A DNA stretch of 7,486 nt from Candidatus Levyibacteriota bacterium (GTDB lineage Bacteria > Patescibacteriota > Microgenomatia > Levybacterales > UBA12049), in the NCBI GenBank assembly GCA_903872785.1, contig CAIQLZ010000048.1, positions 1 to 7,486 on the forward strand. Reading direction: 5' to 3'. Below, one piece after another: positions 5,165 through 7,486 of the stretch. The notes below the pieces were generated by a model. The model was given only the letters and a program-made list of their open reading frames with translations, was not told where the DNA came from and made no database searches. Both the position numbers and the translations under genes were made by a program. How positions within the stretch are numbered: position 1 is the first letter of the stretch; every line of letters starts with the position of its first letter.

Positions 5165-6941
5165 TTCAGCAAATCATAAAAATAGGAAAAAGAAAAAATT
5201 TAAGAAAGAGTATTTCTAGTTTTCCTACGGACAGCAGGACCAGGTTGATCTAATTTCCTACTCGGGACTTGAGGAATCGGCCAATTTTCTGCAAATGGGG
5301 GATAAATTTGTGCGAACACTATTTATATCCGGATACCCATATGTAGCCTCTACAGGGTGGCTGAACATGCTCGTTAACTTTAATCATAATATTGATATCT
5401 CCTACCATATCGAACAGATTGATCCGATGACGGCTCTGCCCAAATTAAACCGCAAAATTACTGAACTTGAATCAACTAAGAGGAGTATGTTGAAACAGGG
5501 AAAGGTTTTGGGATCAGAAATAACCGATCCCCTAGAATCAGCAATAACTTTAAAGGATAAAATTCAAAGAGGACAGGAAAAACTATTTCAGTTGTCAATT
5601 TACATGACCATTACTGAAGATTCTTTGGCGGAATTAAACAAAACAACTTCGCTTTTGGAAACAGCTATGTCGACAAGACTGTTTTATATTAAGTCTGCAA
5701 GTTTCCAACAACTGGAGGGATTACAGTCCGTTCTTCCCAGAGGGCAAAATGTTTTAGCGCAAAAAAGAAATCTGGATAGCTCATCTGCAGCTTTAACTTT
5801 CCCGTTTATTTCATCTGAACTTGTGCATGAATCAGGAATTCTTTACGGCATAAACCGGTCCAATAACTCACTTGTGATAGTGGACAGGTTTATTTTAAAC
5901 AACGCCAACTCGATAGTATTTGCACAATCAGGAAGCGGTAAAAGCTATACCGAAAAAGTGGAAATAATAAGACAGTTAATGCAGGGAACTAAAGTAATTG
6001 TTATTGATCCGGAAAGAGAATATAAGCAATTGGCTAAATCTGTTAACGGAACTTATATAAAGTTATCGTCAAAATCCAAAGAGAAAATTAATCCGTTCGA
6101 TTTTTCGACTAATAAGCAAAGCGAACTTTCAGAACACATTCAGGATTTAATGGAAATCCTGTCTCTGATGGTCGGTGGATTAAGCGCTGAAGAAAAAGCA
6201 GTTGCAGACAAAGCTATTCTGAAAACTTATAAAAATTTCGGTTGGCTGATTAAGCCCAAAGCAAAAAAGAAACGTAGGGAAAAACGGGGACGAAAAGCAA
6301 AGAAGAAAACCTACCCACTCCTCAGGGATTTTTATAAAACTTTAAGAAGAACAAAACAAAAAGAACTCTGCAGTAAGCTTGAGAAATTCGTCAAAGGATC
6401 TTTGTCTTTTGTTTTTGATTCTCAAACTAATATAAAACTAGATAATCGATTAGTCATCTTTGACATTAAGGATCTGGATGAATCATTAAGGCAAGTTATG
6501 ATGTTGGTTGTTGCAAACTTTGTTGAATCTCAGGTCAAAACCGATCCGCAAAAAAGAATACTTGTTGTAGATGAGGGCTGGATGCTTTTACAGCATGAGG
6601 AAAGCGCCAGATTTATAGCAGGGCTTACCAGGCGTGCAAGAAAATATTATCTTGGTGTTACAATTATTTCCCAACAGGCAAATGATTTTCTGTCACAAGA
6701 TTACGGCAGAGCAATTGCCTCCCAGTCTTCACTTAGAATATTAATGAAACAGGATACGACCACAATCAAGAAAGTAGCTTCAGAATTTAACTTAAGCGAA
6801 TATGAGGAACATTTCTTACTAACTTGTGATAAGGGAGAAGCTTTAATTATTGCCGATCAAAACCACGTAGCGGTGAAAATAGTAGCTTCTGAAAAAGAGC
6901 ATCCTCTAATTACAACTGATCCTAAGGAAATTTTCCTCTAA
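5157..6941 (+). CDS. virB4: VirB4-type T4SS ATPase, interrupted by an in-frame TAG
   Basis: VirB4 is the hexameric ATPase that powers T4SS assembly and transport at the inner membrane. An uninterrupted frame runs only from ATG 5295 (548 residues), but homology-like sequence (DLISYSGLEES..FLQMGDKFVRTLF) continues upstream in the same frame. The natural start is ATG 5157, which overlaps the previous stop, has AAAGGA (5147-5152) just ahead, and gives 594 residues counting one TAG at codon 21. Numbered from 5157, RTLFISGYP lies at about 53-61, Walker A QSGSGKS at 257-263, VIVIDPEREY at 280-289 and Walker B ILVVDE at 468-473. TRRARKYYLG follows at 491-500, then a SQQ.NDFL motif. A strongly basic Lys/Arg insert sits at about 366-384, before the KFVKGS segment. 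All ATPase motifs are intact. If TAG terminates, only a product from 5295, without its N-terminal strand and with no Shine-Dalgarno, could be made. The M23 gene starts on the last base of its TAA. Confidence 0.85.
5217..5219 (+). other. In-frame amber codon (TAG) near the 5' end of virB4
   Basis: In the frame that starts at ATG 5157, codon 21 is TAG, between codons for KKEYF and FSYGQQ. No other stop occurs before 6939. No in-frame ATG, GTG or TTG follows until 5295, so restart close to the TAG is not possible with usual start codons. One base change from CAG (Gln), TAC/TAT (Tyr), TGG (Trp) or AAG (Lys), among others, would create it. It may be a true nonsense mutation, a sequence error or, less likely, a recoded codon. 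Confidence 0.75.
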
Positions 6942-7393
6942 TGAATCCGTTATTTCTTTACAGTCTATGGTCTTATAGAAAAGAAATCAAGCTAGTTACT
7001 TTTTCCATCATCATTCTCTTACTTCTGCCTATTATTGCCGTAATTCTTTTAACTAACGTTGGAATTGATATTGTGTCCGACAAGCTGGCAACATTTGACA
7101 GCAAAACTCAAACAGTTCAAATTCATGATCCTGTTGATAATTCTGTAATAAAAAAGATTTCTCCTGTTGTAACCTGGCCTGTTAAGGGAGTAATTACTTT
7201 TGAATTTGGAGAATCCAATTGGCCCTACCAACCTTTCCATACAGGAATTGATATCGCTAATCCATATGGTAAGCAAGGTGATCCGATAACTCCTTTTATG
7301 ATAGGAAAAGTTATCTATGCCGGAGAAATATTTTGGGGATATGGAAAACACATTATCATTGATCACGGAAACAGCAGTGATTGCGGTACCTAA
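6941..7393 (+). CDS. Membrane-anchored M23 (LytM-like) metallopeptidase, 3' part lost or out of frame
   Basis: The product has a short cytoplasmic head, one membrane helix (about 18-38), a linker, and from about 76 the start of an M23 domain. WPVKGVITFEFG leads to HTGIDIANPYG, in which H100 and D104 are the first zinc ligands, followed by GKVIYAGEIFWGYGKHIIIDHGN. In this family the next segment normally runs into a YAHL-type HxH motif carrying the remaining ligand and catalytic His. Here the text turns into SSDCGT and stops, so the enzyme as read is incomplete and should be inactive. M23 peptidases in T4SS operons open peptidoglycan for channel assembly, matching its place after VirB4. The start shares one A with the VirB4 stop (TAATG) and has AAGGA at 6924-6928. 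The break may be an assembly join at the window edge, a frameshift or a real rearrangement. Confidence 0.78.
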   Translation: MNPLFLYSLWSYRKEIKLVTFSIIILLLLPIIAVILLTNVGIDIVSDKLATFDSKTQTVQIHDPVDNSVIKKISPVVTWPVKGVITFEFGESNWPYQPFHTGIDIANPYGKQGDPITPFMIGKVIYAGEIFWGYGKHIIIDHGNSSDCGT

Positions 7394-7486
7394 AAAAGCA
7401 TTGTTCCGGGAAACAATAATTTTAAAACCATTGGTACCATCTAAGGTTGATAAATCCACAGGGGTAGTTAATCCTCCTGTTAGATC
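7373..7486 (-). CDS. Possible fragment of an FG-GAP-type repeat protein, running in from the right edge
   Basis: On the minus strand the frame is open from base 7486 inward and reads LTTPVDLSTLDGTNGFKI, later AFLGTAITAV. This resembles the LSSLDG.NGF..... G.S/TAV.. pattern of FG-GAP/integrin-alpha-like beta-propeller repeats in secreted proteins. The resemblance stops near 7366-7373, exactly where the + strand M23 sequence loses its family pattern. A + strand frame (ATG 7317 or 7341 to the edge) is also open here and reads through PKKALFRETIILKPLVPS, so the coding strand is not certain. Only about 40 residues are visible and the family match is from memory of the motif, so confidence is low. 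If right, the segment comes from a different gene in opposite orientation. Confidence 0.3.

Noticed and set aside
5217..5219. Genome-wide amber recoding as the explanation of the TAG in VirB4
   Set aside because: Only one such codon is seen. The 55-codon ORF seems to use TAG as its stop, and reading through it would run into the terminator hairpin. A mutation or sequence error is simpler.
7385..7438. Two GGTACC sites 48 bases apart near the right edge
   Set aside because: These are six-base palindromes with no longer shared flank; they are not enough to call a repeat or insertion end.
1..7486. tRNA, rRNA, CRISPR array or insertion sequence
   Set aside because: No cloverleaf, rRNA-like stretch, regularly spaced repeat array, transposase or terminal inverted repeat was recognised on either strand.

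Overview
This AT-rich window has small, tightly packed genes, all on the + strand, with frequent ATGA or TAATG overlaps. Its type IV secretion (T4SS) genes have the character of those found in Patescibacteria/CPR bacteria: a two-helix pilin with a GG..YITSSG..P motif, a pilin-like/VirB6 protein, PrgI, a separate TraC-like domain, VirB4 and an M23 peptidase. I infer a CPR lineage, perhaps Microgenomates-like, from gene style and protein motifs alone. TGA ends three genes here (the methyltransferase, VirB6-like and TraC-like genes), so the Gracilibacteria/Absconditabacteria code in which UGA encodes glycine does not apply.

Left block (1-2084). Three co-directional genes form an apparent operon. 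The first is the 3' part of a queuosine-salvage N-glycosidase (Qng1, DUF2419 family). Next is a class I SAM-dependent methyltransferase. The last is a nucleoside 2-deoxyribosyltransferase/DNPH1-like protein with an added C-terminal segment resembling a ribbon-helix-helix. Two N-glycosidic-bond enzymes flanking a methyltransferase suggest modified-nucleotide processing or salvage, but the methyltransferase substrate is unknown.

Junction (2085-2433). This stretch holds three copies of GATATGAA (one inverted) overlapping a candidate promoter, a 55-codon small ORF, and a rho-independent terminator. The terminator lies only about 30 bases before a very strong Shine-Dalgarno sequence that sets the start of the first T4SS gene. 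No convincing promoter fits between terminator and Shine-Dalgarno, so read-through or attenuation is possible.

Right block (2434-7393). This is a compact T4SS operon in the order pilin, pilin-like/VirB6 fusion, PrgI (VirB3-like), TraC-like domain protein, VirB4 ATPase and membrane-anchored M23 peptidase. The products would form an inner-membrane channel powered by VirB4, with a peptidase to open the cell wall. No relaxase or VirD4 coupling protein lies in the window, so conjugation cannot be separated from protein export or DNA uptake.

Two anomalies stand out. VirB4 homology continues in frame upstream of the first uninterrupted ATG (5295), through a TAG at 5217-5219, back to an ATG at 5157 that overlaps the preceding gene; the gene therefore carries an in-frame amber codon. 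At the right edge, the M23 peptidase loses its family pattern after the DHGN motif (about base 7372) and stops before its HxH zinc motif. The last ~115 bases instead read on the minus strand as an open frame resembling an FG-GAP-type surface repeat, which points to a rearrangement or an assembly join.
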